From the NCBI GenBank assembly GCA_024811115.1, contig JAKOGH010000785.1, positions 1 to 16,217 of the forward strand: DNA of 16,217 nt, written 5' to 3'. Below, one piece after another: positions 1 through 8,665 of the stretch. Every line of letters starts with the position of its first letter. The first letter of the stretch is position 1. Source of the DNA: Terana coerulea. Lineage: Eukaryota > Basidiomycota > Agaricomycetes > Polyporales > Phanerochaetaceae. The position numbers and the translations under genes were made by a program. The notes under the pieces were generated by a model. It was given only the letters and a program-made list of their open reading frames with translations. It was not told the DNA's origin and did not search any database.

Positions 1-576
1 CCGGTCTCGAGGTAATAAAGAGGCGAATATTAGATGGAAGTTCGTTCCAGCTTCGGACAAAAGTGTGATGAGTTTCGTGCGCGAGCTCTGCGTCGGTACA
101 TTCGTCCAAGGCCAATCACAATAACCAGAGGTCCGAGCATCTTCAGATGTGTAGCCGCTTGAGAAGGAGGTTATCAAACTGCTCTTTGAGGTCTGCTGAC
201 GTCTGCTTTGAAGGGCTCTTGCCAACCTCCTTCCACAATGCCTGAAGCACTACATCATCACAGGAGGCGATATCCTGAGCAATGGTAGGTAACAGTTCTT
301 CAGGACGGAAGGCACGACTCCGATTGAACCCGAAGGACGAGCCGAGGCGTTTCAAAGAAAGAAACTCGCTGGGCAAATTGGAGTGAGCGATCGCGGATTT
401 GCCGGTGCCGGCGGGACCAAGGAGGAGAATGACACGCGGCACATCTTCACGCTCGTCGACGAGCAGGCTTGCAAGTTTGTCCAGAGCCTCGATGCGGGTA
501 CCAGCCAGGCAGCATCCAGTGCGTCCGAGCGAAGCCCCGTCAGCGTAGGGCATTTTTAGAAGATCCAAATGTGCCC
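1..576 (-). other. NACHT domain, partial
   Basis: This exon starts right after a 118-base intron with a GTACGT donor and a CACAG acceptor. It reads AHLDLLKMPYADGASLGRTG, then C-L-A-G-T-R, the linker that commonly precedes NACHT in basidiomycetes. Next come a hydrophobic strand and the P-loop GPAGTGKS (418-395, minus), followed by LKRLGSSFGFNRSR, the usual strand after Walker A. The open frame ends at a TGA at 145-143. A base lost there restores KMLGPLVIVI, and two lost bases before position 112 restore ALDEC, the Walker B core. The final readable piece is LPSNIRLFITSRP, the conserved sensor-1 strand with its TSR. The sequence is cut at position 1, so the winged-helix and repeat parts are not seen. 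Confidence 0.85.
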
Positions 577-694
577 CTGTGACAGTTTTGTCAGATATAC
601 ATATAGACTTAGCATAAGCACCGTAAAGGTGTGATGTACGCCGCCGAAGGGCGTTGGGAACCACGAAGAAATCATATGATATAAGGCCACGTAC

Positions 695-1597
695 CAATGG
701 ATTCCAACTTTTCCACAACTCGTGTGACAAGAATATCCTTCACCTCGACCGTCACACTGTAGATACCGGCCACCACTCGATTGTTGAATTCCTCACGGAG
801 CTTCTTGAAGGTACCACGGTACTCGCTGATCTTCTCAGCTGATACCGTTGTTTGCGGTGAAATACTGTCGCACTACATGTATACCCTTATTAGCACGACA
901 TCGTGCTACGCGATCCGCTGCGGCAGACTTACCCTTGTCGGAGTTCGCATAGCTTTGAATAACGAAGCAACACTCCACCGTTAGCGTCGATATGCGCTTC
1001 GTGAAGGTCCATCGCTTCGCTGATCTTGGACTCGCACTCACGAACAGAGGTGACGATGTCGTAGAAGATATCCAGGTCCTCGATCAGATCTCGGATCGTC
1101 TGATCCACCTCTTGTTTAGCTTTGTATATCTGTTTTACACTGTATGAAGGCAAATAAATCTAAGCTGTGCTGGTGTTACGCACCGAATACACCGCTGAAA
1201 GGATACTCCACGCGAGTTGCGCGTACGGATGCACCTATTGAAGCGTGATCATGTCAGTGGGACTCAAAGACTAATTAATACCCACGTATCGCACTCAGCT
1301 TCGACATAATCTCATTGAATTCCCCCGATTTTCTTCAGCAGTGACCCGCAGATCTCGGGCGATGGGCTTGATTGCTTGGTCGGCCTTGTCGCTGCGTCGA
1401 CGGCTTTTACCATGGCGTTCTCCCCCACCGAGCGACATCCTTGGTCTTGGAGACTAGTTCCTTGACAGTACCTAACGATCACAAAAGCATGTGAGCTTGA
1501 GCATCGCGAACGGCTACGTTATCGGAAAGATGAAGCGCACCTCCGGAGTTGATCTTGAGCCACACTCTAGCTCCAGAATCAAGCGCGACTTCTATCT
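695..1597 (-). other. Helical linker region of the NLR gene
   Basis: This part joins the C2-like domain to the NACHT domain. The exon starting at 1597 opens with EIEVALDSGARVWLKI, probably the last C2 strands. It then meets a TGA (1481-1479) and three one-base shifts while changing to a charged, helix-rich sequence (VKELVSKTKDVA, then KADQAIKPIARDLRVTAEE). A 51-base exon (1234-1184) encodes VHPYAQLAWSILSAVYS, a pattern I recognise from many Agaricomycete NACHT proteins just before a long helical bundle. Exons 1129-933 and 864-695 are intact and join cleanly (GTAAGT donor, phase 2). They continue with heptad-like charged helices such as FKKLREEFNNRVVAGIYS and KLESIG. The role of this bundle is not established; in other NLRs the equivalent segment mediates self-association or signalling. 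Confidence 0.6.
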
Positions 1598-1658
1598 CTG
1601 TTGGTCATGATATCGACGGAGTCAGTAGTGATCTCAAGCTACGTGATTCAGCACTGAC

Positions 1659-2052
1659 CATAGTCTCTCAAGTCAATGTTGCTATCCACGGAGCATGTGC
1701 CCGTAGCTATGCACTTGTCCTTCTTGACAGAGTGTCGGATCCACAGCTCTACGGTAATCATAACTGGTAAGGAAGCTGAGCTAATGAAGGCAGCCGTAGA
1801 CATCAGAAAGACACTTAGAGTAACATGGAAGCAGTACAAACATACATGTTCAGCGTTTCGTTCCACTCTGAGTCAGAGTACGCTTGGACGGCTCCGTTTT
1901 CACAGAGTCCCTGCTGCCAATTTGGAGGGCTACATGATACCGGGAGTTTCCTTTTGGTAAATTTGCGGCTCTCAAAACTACTACAGGGTTACCCTTGGTG
2001 CGGCTTTGAGCTTGTGGAGATACTTACTGGTCACTTCCAGGTGCACCGCCAT
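1659..2052 (-). other. C2-like domain, first three exons of the NLR gene
   Basis: C2 domains bind phospholipid membranes or proteins, often through Ca2+, and sit at the N-terminus of many basidiomycete NACHT proteins. Exon 1 (2052-2028) encodes MAVHLEVT. Exon 2 (1980-1846) reads VLRAANLPKGNSRYHVALQI and then a KTEPSK turn. After a one-base shift comes WNETLN, the usual W-N/D-E core of C2 strand 4. Exon 3 (1780-1659) gives MITVELWIRHSVKKDKCIA, matching the next strands and the K-D-x-x-I/L-G loop. Donors are GTAAGT and GTATGT. The acceptor after exon 1 is a TAG-TAG pair, and either TAG keeps the frame. Family assignment is by pattern only; the aspartates of a Ca2+ site are poorly represented, so Ca2+ independence is possible. 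Confidence 0.65.
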
Positions 2053-2179
2053 ATTTCCTGCACTAGGGTCCTGCCTGCAGCGTCCAAGTCAGAAGGTGAT
2101 GAGTAAGGGGCCAAAAGGGACTCACGAAGACATTCCGTATGTGAAGCTTGCTGCCAGTTGGGAGTGAGTACAGACTCAA

Positions 2180-2434
2180 ATGGAGGCGTTCGAGGGATAC
2201 AAGCAAGTTGTTGTTCTCGCTTCGCAGACGCCGGTACCTGTGCAGCCACGCCTCTTGGATAGCTTCCTTGACAGATGCCATCGATATGAACCTAAACTGA
2301 TATCCAGGACTCTCACATCCACGAGAAGAAAAGTGCGACAGTCTTGATCGCCGGCTGGTGTTCCAAGAGCAAGGACTGGTGCGACGCTTACCACCCGTGA
2401 GCGCAAGCAATATTTCAGGCTATGTGTCGTCTGA
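2180..2434 (+). other. Possible short coding remnant diverging from the NLR gene
   Basis: An ATG at 2180 opens 55 codons (YKQVVVLASQTPVPVQPRLL in the middle) to a TGA at 2345-2347. The same frame then stays open for another 28 codons to a TGA at 2432. The continuity suggests one exon with a nonsense change (CGA to TGA would fit), but an open frame also exists on the opposite strand, and I recognise no family. If real, its start would lie 127 bases from the NLR start on the opposite strand, sharing a promoter region. Treat as weak. Confidence 0.15.
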
Positions 2435-3160
2435 GGTACAGCTTGTTTGCCGGCCTTCCAGAGGCTCTAATGAGCATGGATCATTAACTCACAGGGACTC
2501 GGAGTAACTGACGGGGTGTGATACAACAGCCATTACCGCGTCGCCTAGCTTCAACGTCCAACGTCGGAGGACACAGCCTGACGCCATGACACGCACCGTT
2601 TGACCGCGAATACACAGCGCACCGCTGAGCACTACGTCCATTGCCTGCGCACTGTGATAGTACAGAAAACGAAACTTGAAAGATAAGGAGCGCAGGCAGG
2701 ACCACGAGCCTTCGCGGAGTTCGACGACATGAAGTTTGGAAAACGAACGAAGCGTGGGAAGTGTCGCAGTCCCGGGCTGATGCGCCCTTTCCCAAATAAG
2801 GGCCCCGCCTCACTTTGTGGCGTTCACTACCACGTGACTTTACTGGAAGAGCCTTTGAATCTTGTGCTCCGAGCTGTCGCTGTCGCCATCGTCTACCGGG
2901 CGTGCGTCTACGAGCATACACAAAGTACCAGCGAAGGGCAGAATTTGGGAATTTTATTGTCATCGGCGGCTCTCACTTGTAATTTACGGCGAACCATCAC
3001 AGACAGACATCAGGCTGCACCCTCCGATGGATCCCGCTACTCCTGAATGACACCTCCAACAGAGGCCGATAGTGTGCGTCGACGTGCAAGGATCCCCGCC
3101 CTGATTACGCAGGCCCGTCTGTCCAGAATGTGTAGGCGTCCGCATGAGGTGGAGGGCGAT
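2435..3160. other. No recognisable gene
   Basis: Short overlapping open frames occur on both strands (for example 2484-2963 minus and 2729-3046 plus), but none has a recognisable domain, an intron pattern or a convincing start context. No repeat or RNA gene was seen here. Confidence 0.4.
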
Positions 3161-4204
3161 TTATCGATCGTCCGAGCCTTGGGAACGGAATCCTGCCGCA
3201 TGCATTGAGCCCGACCGAGACGAGCGTGCTCCGTGTCCAAAAGTCAAAGGCCTGCTAGCCATGTGGGAAGGTCCAACTGCGAAAACACCTCGATCAACTG
3301 CGCGTCCGAGCGCACGAGGTAGTTGTAATGACAGTAGAGTCCGGATGTCTCGGCTCGGCAACACTGCATACGTTTCCCTATTTCGCAACGGCGGCGTGAT
3401 TCGAGGCGTCGGCACTAGCGTGCCATGCGAATGGGGAGCAGCATTGGCACAGTGAACATGCGGGTATGGGGCGGGTGCGGGTGCTACTGACGGCGGCATT
3501 TGGACGCGGGTTGACAGGGGAACCGCGAGAGAACGCAGAACATAGCGGCAGCGCGAGGAAATGACGTGGAGGCTGATGCAAAAGCGGCACACAATCACCG
3601 TACATGTGCCGGTTGCGGTCCCAGAGATGAAAAGGGCAGAGCCGTCGGTGTTAACTACCTTAGTGAACAGTGAGTACTTGCGCAACCAGATAGTCGGCGA
3701 TGAGGCACACCTCTGCAGCTGCGTGGTGGAAAGCCTTGACACCTCAGGTAGTCTTCCAGTGTGATAGCGGGGGCGCAAGGATAGCTGGCGCAGCAGTTGA
3801 TCCAACATAGCTCGCACACTCATTGCCTGCTTGCTTTGAGTATTTATGTCGGGTTTTCCGCCCACGAGATCATACGGGAGTCCTCCTTGATGCAACATCC
3901 GTTCGCGGTATGATGCAGACATCCCTACGATATCAGCACATGCTGAGTTTGGCAATGAATCGCAGCGTATAAAAGAGAAAACGCACCCATGCAGCAACGA
4001 ATTCATGCCCCGGTTGTTCATGGCATCCTTTGGCCCCGACTTATTCGATGCATGTCCCCTGGGCGTGCACACCACGTTTATAGCCATGGCTTTGCCTGCT
4101 GCCACCCATCGATACTGACCGTGGCAATCAAGGTTGTCGAAGTTGGAGACTGAGTGCAGGCGCACAGGCATGCAGCGCGTTAGCGCACAGACGCCCTGGC
4201 GCAT
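3161..4204 (-). CDS. Unassigned long open reading frame (347 codons)
   Basis: This is the longest uninterrupted frame in the window, but I recognise no family. The first half has a mixed composition (for example FDNLDCHGQYRWVAAGKAMA near residue 22, and AMSVRAMLDQLLRQLSLR near residue 128). The second half is rich in R, S, P, A and H, with a proline run PPSVAPAPAPYPHVH near residue 243, which is typical of a chance reading through GC-rich DNA. No signal peptide or catalytic motif stands out. Residues about 200-230 (TCTVIVCRFCISLHVISS) are hydrophobic and Cys-rich and could pass for a membrane segment. No introns are needed, unlike the NLR gene nearby. A frame of nearly the same length elsewhere in the window falls on an LTR-like sequence and is clearly not a gene, so length alone is weak evidence. 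Confidence 0.2.
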   Translation of the reverse strand: MRQGVCALTRCMPVRLHSVSNFDNLDCHGQYRWVAAGKAMAINVVCTPRGHASNKSGPKDAMNNRGMNSLLHGCVFSFIRCDSLPNSACADIVGMSASYRERMLHQGGLPYDLVGGKPDINTQSKQAMSVRAMLDQLLRQLSLRPRYHTGRLPEVSRLSTTQLQRCASSPTIWLRKYSLFTKVVNTDGSALFISGTATGTCTVIVCRFCISLHVISSRCRYVLRSLAVPLSTRVQMPPSVAPAPAPYPHVHCANAAPHSHGTLVPTPRITPPLRNRETYAVLPSRDIRTLLSLQLPRALGRAVDRGVFAVGPSHMASRPLTFGHGARSSRSGSMHAAGFRSQGSDDR

Positions 4205-4359
4205 CGGCGCATCAGCGCCACAAGGTCTATCGATTCCCTAGTACGGACTTGTTTCGTTTACCCCCTGACTCGTTCTCCGTCCCTGTCCCTTAATTTCTAG
4301 GCTCGCTGCGAGCAACCGATCACTCTCCTATATACCCACTCCCTCCGTTCGAGCACTCT
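4205..4359. other. Pyrimidine-rich tract, possible promoter or LTR remnant
   Basis: The plus strand here is strongly C/T-rich (runs such as CTCTCCTATATACCC and CCACTCCCTCCG) with a TATATA at about 4330. Such tracts are common just upstream of transcription starts in filamentous fungi and in the R/U5 part of LTRs. No gene start downstream could be confirmed, so the role is open. Confidence 0.25.
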
Positions 4360-4523
4360 CAGAGACTTTCCCATACTCTGAGCGTGCGTAGCCCTTCGTT
4401 CTCATGGACACGTCATGTACTCACATACTGCTGTAGTTCGGACTGACCGTCCGTCTGTTAGGTGAATACATACATCAGAGACTTTCCATACTCTGAGCTT
4501 CGGACTGACCGTCCGTCTGTTAG
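4360..4523 (+). repeat. Pair of interspersed direct repeats (A-B-A'-B')
   Basis: Unit A (starting CAGAGACTTTCC) is at 4360-4384 and again at 4476-4498, the second copy lacking one C. Unit B (starting TTCGGACTGACC, with ACTGACCGTCCGTCTG inside) is at 4437-4461 and identically at 4499-4523. A and B are 52 bases apart in the first copy and directly abut in the second, with 14 bases between the copies. This is a local duplication with an internal deletion, or two copies of a composite motif. No coding function is implied. Confidence 0.85.
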
Positions 4524-6800
4524 TTAGCCTCACGCGCGTCCGCCTTGCGAGCCGGACCCTGCGAACTCAGATATCAGCGCATATCTTTGTTAAAGGTCTC
4601 GTAGTCAGCGAGTTTATTGGGGAAGGTTGTTCCACATGGTATGAGCAGAGTATTGGCGGTGGTGCGAGGCCCTGATGACCAAGTGTGTGCAAAGAAGTGT
4701 TCTGATCGACACATCTGGAAAGTAAGACGGCGAATGAACCTATCCGACCGGTATTCTGCCACTGTCTACGTCTGCTGGACCTGTTCGTCTTGTGCGCCAC
4801 AAGCCACGCATTTGTCCGGCTTGTTGTTTCAGAAGTCGAGTGTAGCCGGCATGTGAATATGGCCAGCTAGTGTACCAAGGAACGCCCCCCCAGGTCTACC
4901 TAGGCATCGGTGCGCCGCTCTGCGAGCGAGAGACGTCAGCATATAGTACAGCACGTAGAGAATGAGACGCACCAACGACCTAGCTGATACTGAGCTTCTA
5001 CAAGGTGTTCCCACGTTATGCACTTTGGAAGCTATGCTGAAATTGACACGCTAGGCGTTGGTGAACCTGGTCGGTTCAAGACAAGGGTCAAGATCCGGCG
5101 AGCGGGATGCTGATCGTCTGTCCGATGTGGCGCAAAGAGAACCGCTGAAGCCTTCATTATTGCAGCTACTATCCGATGAAGATGCGAATGGTTGACGTTT
5201 TTGCAGGTAAGGGGAGTAGTATGTGTTAGAATTATGGATTCAAGCTTGTGCTCGCTGTGCCCCGACGCTCGGGCGTTCCGTATTTACATTTGTTTGTTAT
5301 GCTAATTACGTGCCTGGTTGTGTACCTGACCGTCGTAGTAGATAAACCTGCTGTAATGCAACGTGAACGCTTGCGCGTTTACCCCTTACGCCGACGATGT
5401 TCCCCCGCGCGATCCGTTATTTTGACAGTATGGGGGTGTCGAAGTGATGTGCGAGCGGGGAAGTCGCGTTCTTCCTTCAATTGGCCTTCGTCGATGTGCA
5501 GACCGTGGTGCCAGCCGCCGAAAAAAATTCTGAAGCTATGTGACATTTCTCCGCTGTCAGCACGTTCCAAGCTGTAGTCACAGATGGTGTGCGCACCTAT
5601 TGCACCGCTAGCCTCTCTCGCCTCTGGAGCTCATGTTGAGAATTGTTATGGTGATCGCGCCATCCTGCAACAAATGTCAGCCCAAGGTGATCGACCGCCG
5701 TGGAAACACGTACGCACAGTTCTTAACGTGCTTATTTGGCACGTGCATCAGAGCATCCACCCCGCAAAGCGATTAGAGTCTAAGGCGACGACAAGCCAGA
5801 GAATGTGAGGCGCAGTCTAGAGCGCGGACAATTGTGAGGGGTAAGTGCTGGCCTAGCAGACGTGTGCGCGACGAGCTCGCCTTCGCACGCTTCCAACGTC
5901 AGGTCACATTGCTGAGAAAAAGGTGTTGCATGCTGAGAAGTGCGGTGGGCGGACAGAGGATAGAATAGATGGGCTCCAGTAGGACGCGCTTCAGGCCTCA
6001 GGCGAGCCTTATGTCCAACCCGAATGCGACGAAATAGAGCATGTTGGGAGCCGTCCCGGGGACTGTATGCACTCACGTGTCATTGAGGTGTAGGTAAACC
6101 CCGTGTTGGAACAGGGTGTGGTAGTCGGGGGCAAGAGTCGCAGGACCGAGCGAGGGCTGAGAGTGCTGGGGTTACGACGTGTGCCAGAATGTTTGTACAA
6201 GGTGAGACAGAAAGGACCTTCGGCTCGAACACGGAGGGGTAAGTGCCGAGTCGATCGAGAGGGAGATGCAGTGAGATGCGTCGAGGGCAGAAGCAGAGCA
6301 GGAGGCCAGGAAAATCAGATCGGTCGACATGCCGGCTCTCCTCTCCTCGGCATTACCCGGTGCCTGGGCCGCGGCGGTAGGCGCTCCGATACGAACTCTC
6401 CGTCACGGATCAAACGATTGCTTATCTGACAGCTTTCTTCTCCCTACACTCTCAAGGCTTCCGCTCGAGACCTGTCGACCGGCACTGAGTCTCTCTCTGC
6501 ACAACCGCTACGCTCCATTACCCTACTGTGGCGATGGCCTGGCGACGGCCGGCTCCCGTTGACATGAACGCATTCGACCATACCCCTCGATACACGCTCG
6601 TGCTTCTCTCTCCTCCGTCCTCTTGCATGTTACCTTGCAGTAATCAGGCGACGGGCACGCGTCCTCTCAATGACGTATCGGTTGACCACCCGGACATCCA
6701 TCAGCAGCCAGGCCGGTACCCACCACATATGACGATCGCGGTCCACAAGCCTCAGATCCCAAAGCCGACACCGCGCTTCACTACCCTTTCCTAACCTTCG
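4524..6800. other. No recognisable gene
   Basis: Many short open frames lie on both strands and none shows a known domain. Better-looking pieces are 4617-4856 plus, 5248-5577 plus (a hydrophobic stretch LHLFVMLITCLVVYLTVVVD near residue 14, possibly a membrane segment) and 5584-5808 plus. A C/T-rich tract at about 6420-6520 precedes the exon-like pieces further right and could be a promoter. The nine-base sequence CGGTCGACA at about 6322 recurs inverted at about 6473. I found no transposase, reverse transcriptase or RNA gene. Confidence 0.35.
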
Positions 6801-6810
6801 TGCTGGGTGC

Positions 6811-8665
6811 TTCAGGGACAATTATGGGCGTTTAGCGTCTCTACCATCGGGGCGGCACTGTGCGCATTGGACGCTAGGTGAGTCGTTCTGCAATTACAAG
6901 GTTGAATTCACTGATACACGCTGCGCTCGGCTGCAGAAACGATATACCCTGCTGTCTGGTCGAAAAGGGAGCAGCGACGGGCCAAAGAACGCTTTTGCAG
7001 AATGGGAAGGATAGTGATGAAGGCTTCAGGTGCGTAACGTATTGTACTGCAGCAAGCGGCTGACTGAGGGCTTGCAGACGTCAAAAACATCAATCATACC
7101 TGAACTCCGGTGTCCGCCACCCAGTGACAGTATCTCCCCCATATCACCAGCGTACGCTGTCAGCAGCCATCGATAGTCAGTGGCAGCCATTGGAAGCCCG
7201 TGTGTATTGTCATAGTACGCCGTGCATTTGTACTATCCCCCACTAGTTCCCGACATACTTTACCCTTCCAAGCATTATTGCTATCGACACCATTTGCTTC
7301 CCTGAGCTCAAAGGCAACACCTTTCCCACCACAATGGGGTCATCTGCCTGACCGTACACCTTCACTCTGTGGGAAGCAGGACGCTTCGTATTCCTCCTGG
7401 GCCAAGGAGAACAGGGTCGGGCACGCAGAAGCAGTTCCTCGTAGTCTGGCGGCGCACTCGGAAATGGCGTGAGCTGGCAAGCCGAGTGTGACGGAGAGTT
7501 GATATCTCGGTAAGTATCGCATTTACGACTGAACAGCCGACTTGACAGACGTGTTTCAGCTCTGGATTTGCGGAACAAGCTGCTACAAGCGCTCTGCAGC
7601 ACTTAGGTGCGTATAACCTGCAACGCCAGTCTCTTTGTATTGACGCTGCATTGCTGTAGGCTATATACCCCATTTTAGTTGATTTCCAAGAGACGGAAGT
7701 GCGATGCTGCCAAGGCGAAAGTACTCATACAGTCCCGCCACAAATATATGGGCGTTGTCGACGCTTGATGCATTATTGAGCTCGATGATGTTGCCCCCAC
7801 GGCTACTACGCCTTACTATGCAACCAATACGTTCCTGTTCCCTGCGGCGAACTCTACGCTGTTACTCAAAGGTGCCAGCTTGTTGGTAGCCATGGTACGT
7901 CGTGTTCCTCTCGGTATCCAATTTCTCTCACGTACGTTCAACTCGCAGGGCCCTCAAGTCACATCGCCGAGAGTTACCAGAACAATGAGAGCCAATCGCT
8001 CGGCGACTGAGCTGCCGTCTCCGCCTGTTGAAGAATTCCAAGGAGCAGCTTCCCTGCACGATTGCAAACAATGCTCCTCGCTTATGAACGATGGGTACGG
8101 AGTTTTATCGTGCGGGCTTGTGTAATGATCCGAGCTTCGTCTTTAGCTTTCTTTGCGTCCAGACCCAGTACTTCCGCTTCACCGAAGGCACGAGCCGAGG
8201 TACTTTGCGGACCAGGCCGGCGGGTTTTATATTCGGTTTCCCTGATGTCTCTTCGAATGCCTACCTTCGACAACTCTGCGAATACCGGCTTGAAACACTG
8301 CGATACTATTGGCATCCAGGTGCGTCGGCCTACAACCGAATGTCATCATTACACGCCCTAACATACCCTCAGGGTCTTCATGCCGTCGTCCAATATGCCA
8401 ACGGTCGCGTAAAGCCGAAAAGCGCGTAATTGACCATCTCAAAATCGGCCTTGCAGTCGCCAAGAAGGAAGGCATCGAGCTGTTCGACTGTACAAAGTGC
8501 CTTGAGGGTACCCCGCCGCTCTAGAAGATCTGACAACACGTGCCGAACGTCGCGCGCGACTACGATAGCACGTTCCACAAGCTCAAGTTGCTGGTGAAGA
8601 TGATGCGCATGCTGAAGACGGAGGTGCCACCCGTGGCGACCTTCGAAGAATGGCCGTTTGGATGA
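6811..8665 (+). pseudogene. Probable multi-exon gene of unknown function, probably decayed
   Basis: Six well-formed introns of fungal size lie in series on the plus strand: 6878-6936 (GTGAGT…CTGCAG), 7030-7077 (GTGCGT, CTGAC, TTGCAG), 7510-7559 (GTAAGT…TTTCAG), 7607-7659 (GTGCGT…TGTAG), 7895-7948 (GTACGT…CGCAG) and 8320-8372 (GTGCGT, CTAAC, CTCAG). They separate short exon-like pieces: 6937-7029, 7560-7606, 7660-7894, 7949-8319 and 8373-8665. Readable stretches include TIYPAVWSKREQRRAKERF, TNTFLFPAANSTLLLKGAS, CVQTQYFRFTEGTSRG and KAEKRVIDHLKIGLAVAKKE. The frame does not stay open across all joins, and the last exon has in-frame TAG (8522-8524) and TGA (8531-8533) before ending in TFEEWPFG. 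I do not recognise the family. The first coding exon and start are unknown. Part of the opposite strand is also open (8082-8578), so the strand is not fully certain. Confidence 0.35.
8411..8665 (+). other. Last exon of the unknown gene, with two in-frame nonsense codons
   Basis: This 85-codon frame keeps a coding-like character throughout (GC-rich third positions; AVAKKEGIELFDCTKCLEG, then FHKLKLLVKMMRML) despite TAG at 8522 and TGA at 8531. Both stops would be undone by a single C at the first base (CAG and CGA), as expected from C-to-T change. It ends at a natural-looking TGA (8663-8665). The same bases are open on the minus strand with codons in register (VERAIVVARDVRHVLSDLLE), so the alternative is that the real gene is on the other strand and the plus-strand stops are irrelevant. 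Confidence 0.3.

Larger units (their letters stand above)
1..2052 (-). pseudogene. C2-helical-NACHT NLR-like protein gene, disrupted and truncated at the window edge
   Basis: This is a STAND/NLR-type signalling NTPase of the fungal NACHT class. Such proteins are thought to sense non-self and to switch by nucleotide binding in the cytosol. The start is the ATG at 2052-2050, with A at -3 and G at +4. Exons can be followed through GT…AG introns at 2027-1981, 1845-1781, 1658-1598, 1183-1130, 932-865 and 694-577. A further intron near 1285-1235 has an unclear donor. Successive exons encode a C2-like domain, a helical module and a NACHT domain with P-loop GPAGTGKS (395-418) and Walker-B-like VIVI…ALDEC (98-137). 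Breaks seen are a frameshift in the C2 exon (about 1870), an in-frame TGA (1479-1481), shifts near 1428, 1390 and 1322, and several between 145 and 40. Each shift fits a 1-2 base deletion, so the gene is either a pseudogene or an assembly with base-loss errors. The repeat domain expected downstream lies outside the window. Confidence 0.85.

Noticed and set aside
2063..2410. 115-codon minus-strand frame as the N-terminus of the NLR gene
   Set aside because: It is not continuous with the C2 frame, shows no motif, and the ATG at 2052 has a good context and begins the C2 pattern directly.
6899..6990. Ankyrin-like reading LIHAALGCRNDIPCCLVEKGA
   Set aside because: About half of the positions fit an ankyrin repeat, but a good intron (GTGAGT at 6878 to CTGCAG at 6936) runs through it, and no second repeat is found.
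8302..8372. Minus-strand intron with a GTATGT donor in 8330-8370
   Set aside because: The nearest acceptor gives only about 37 bases, shorter than introns seen elsewhere in the window; the plus-strand intron 8320-8372 fits better.
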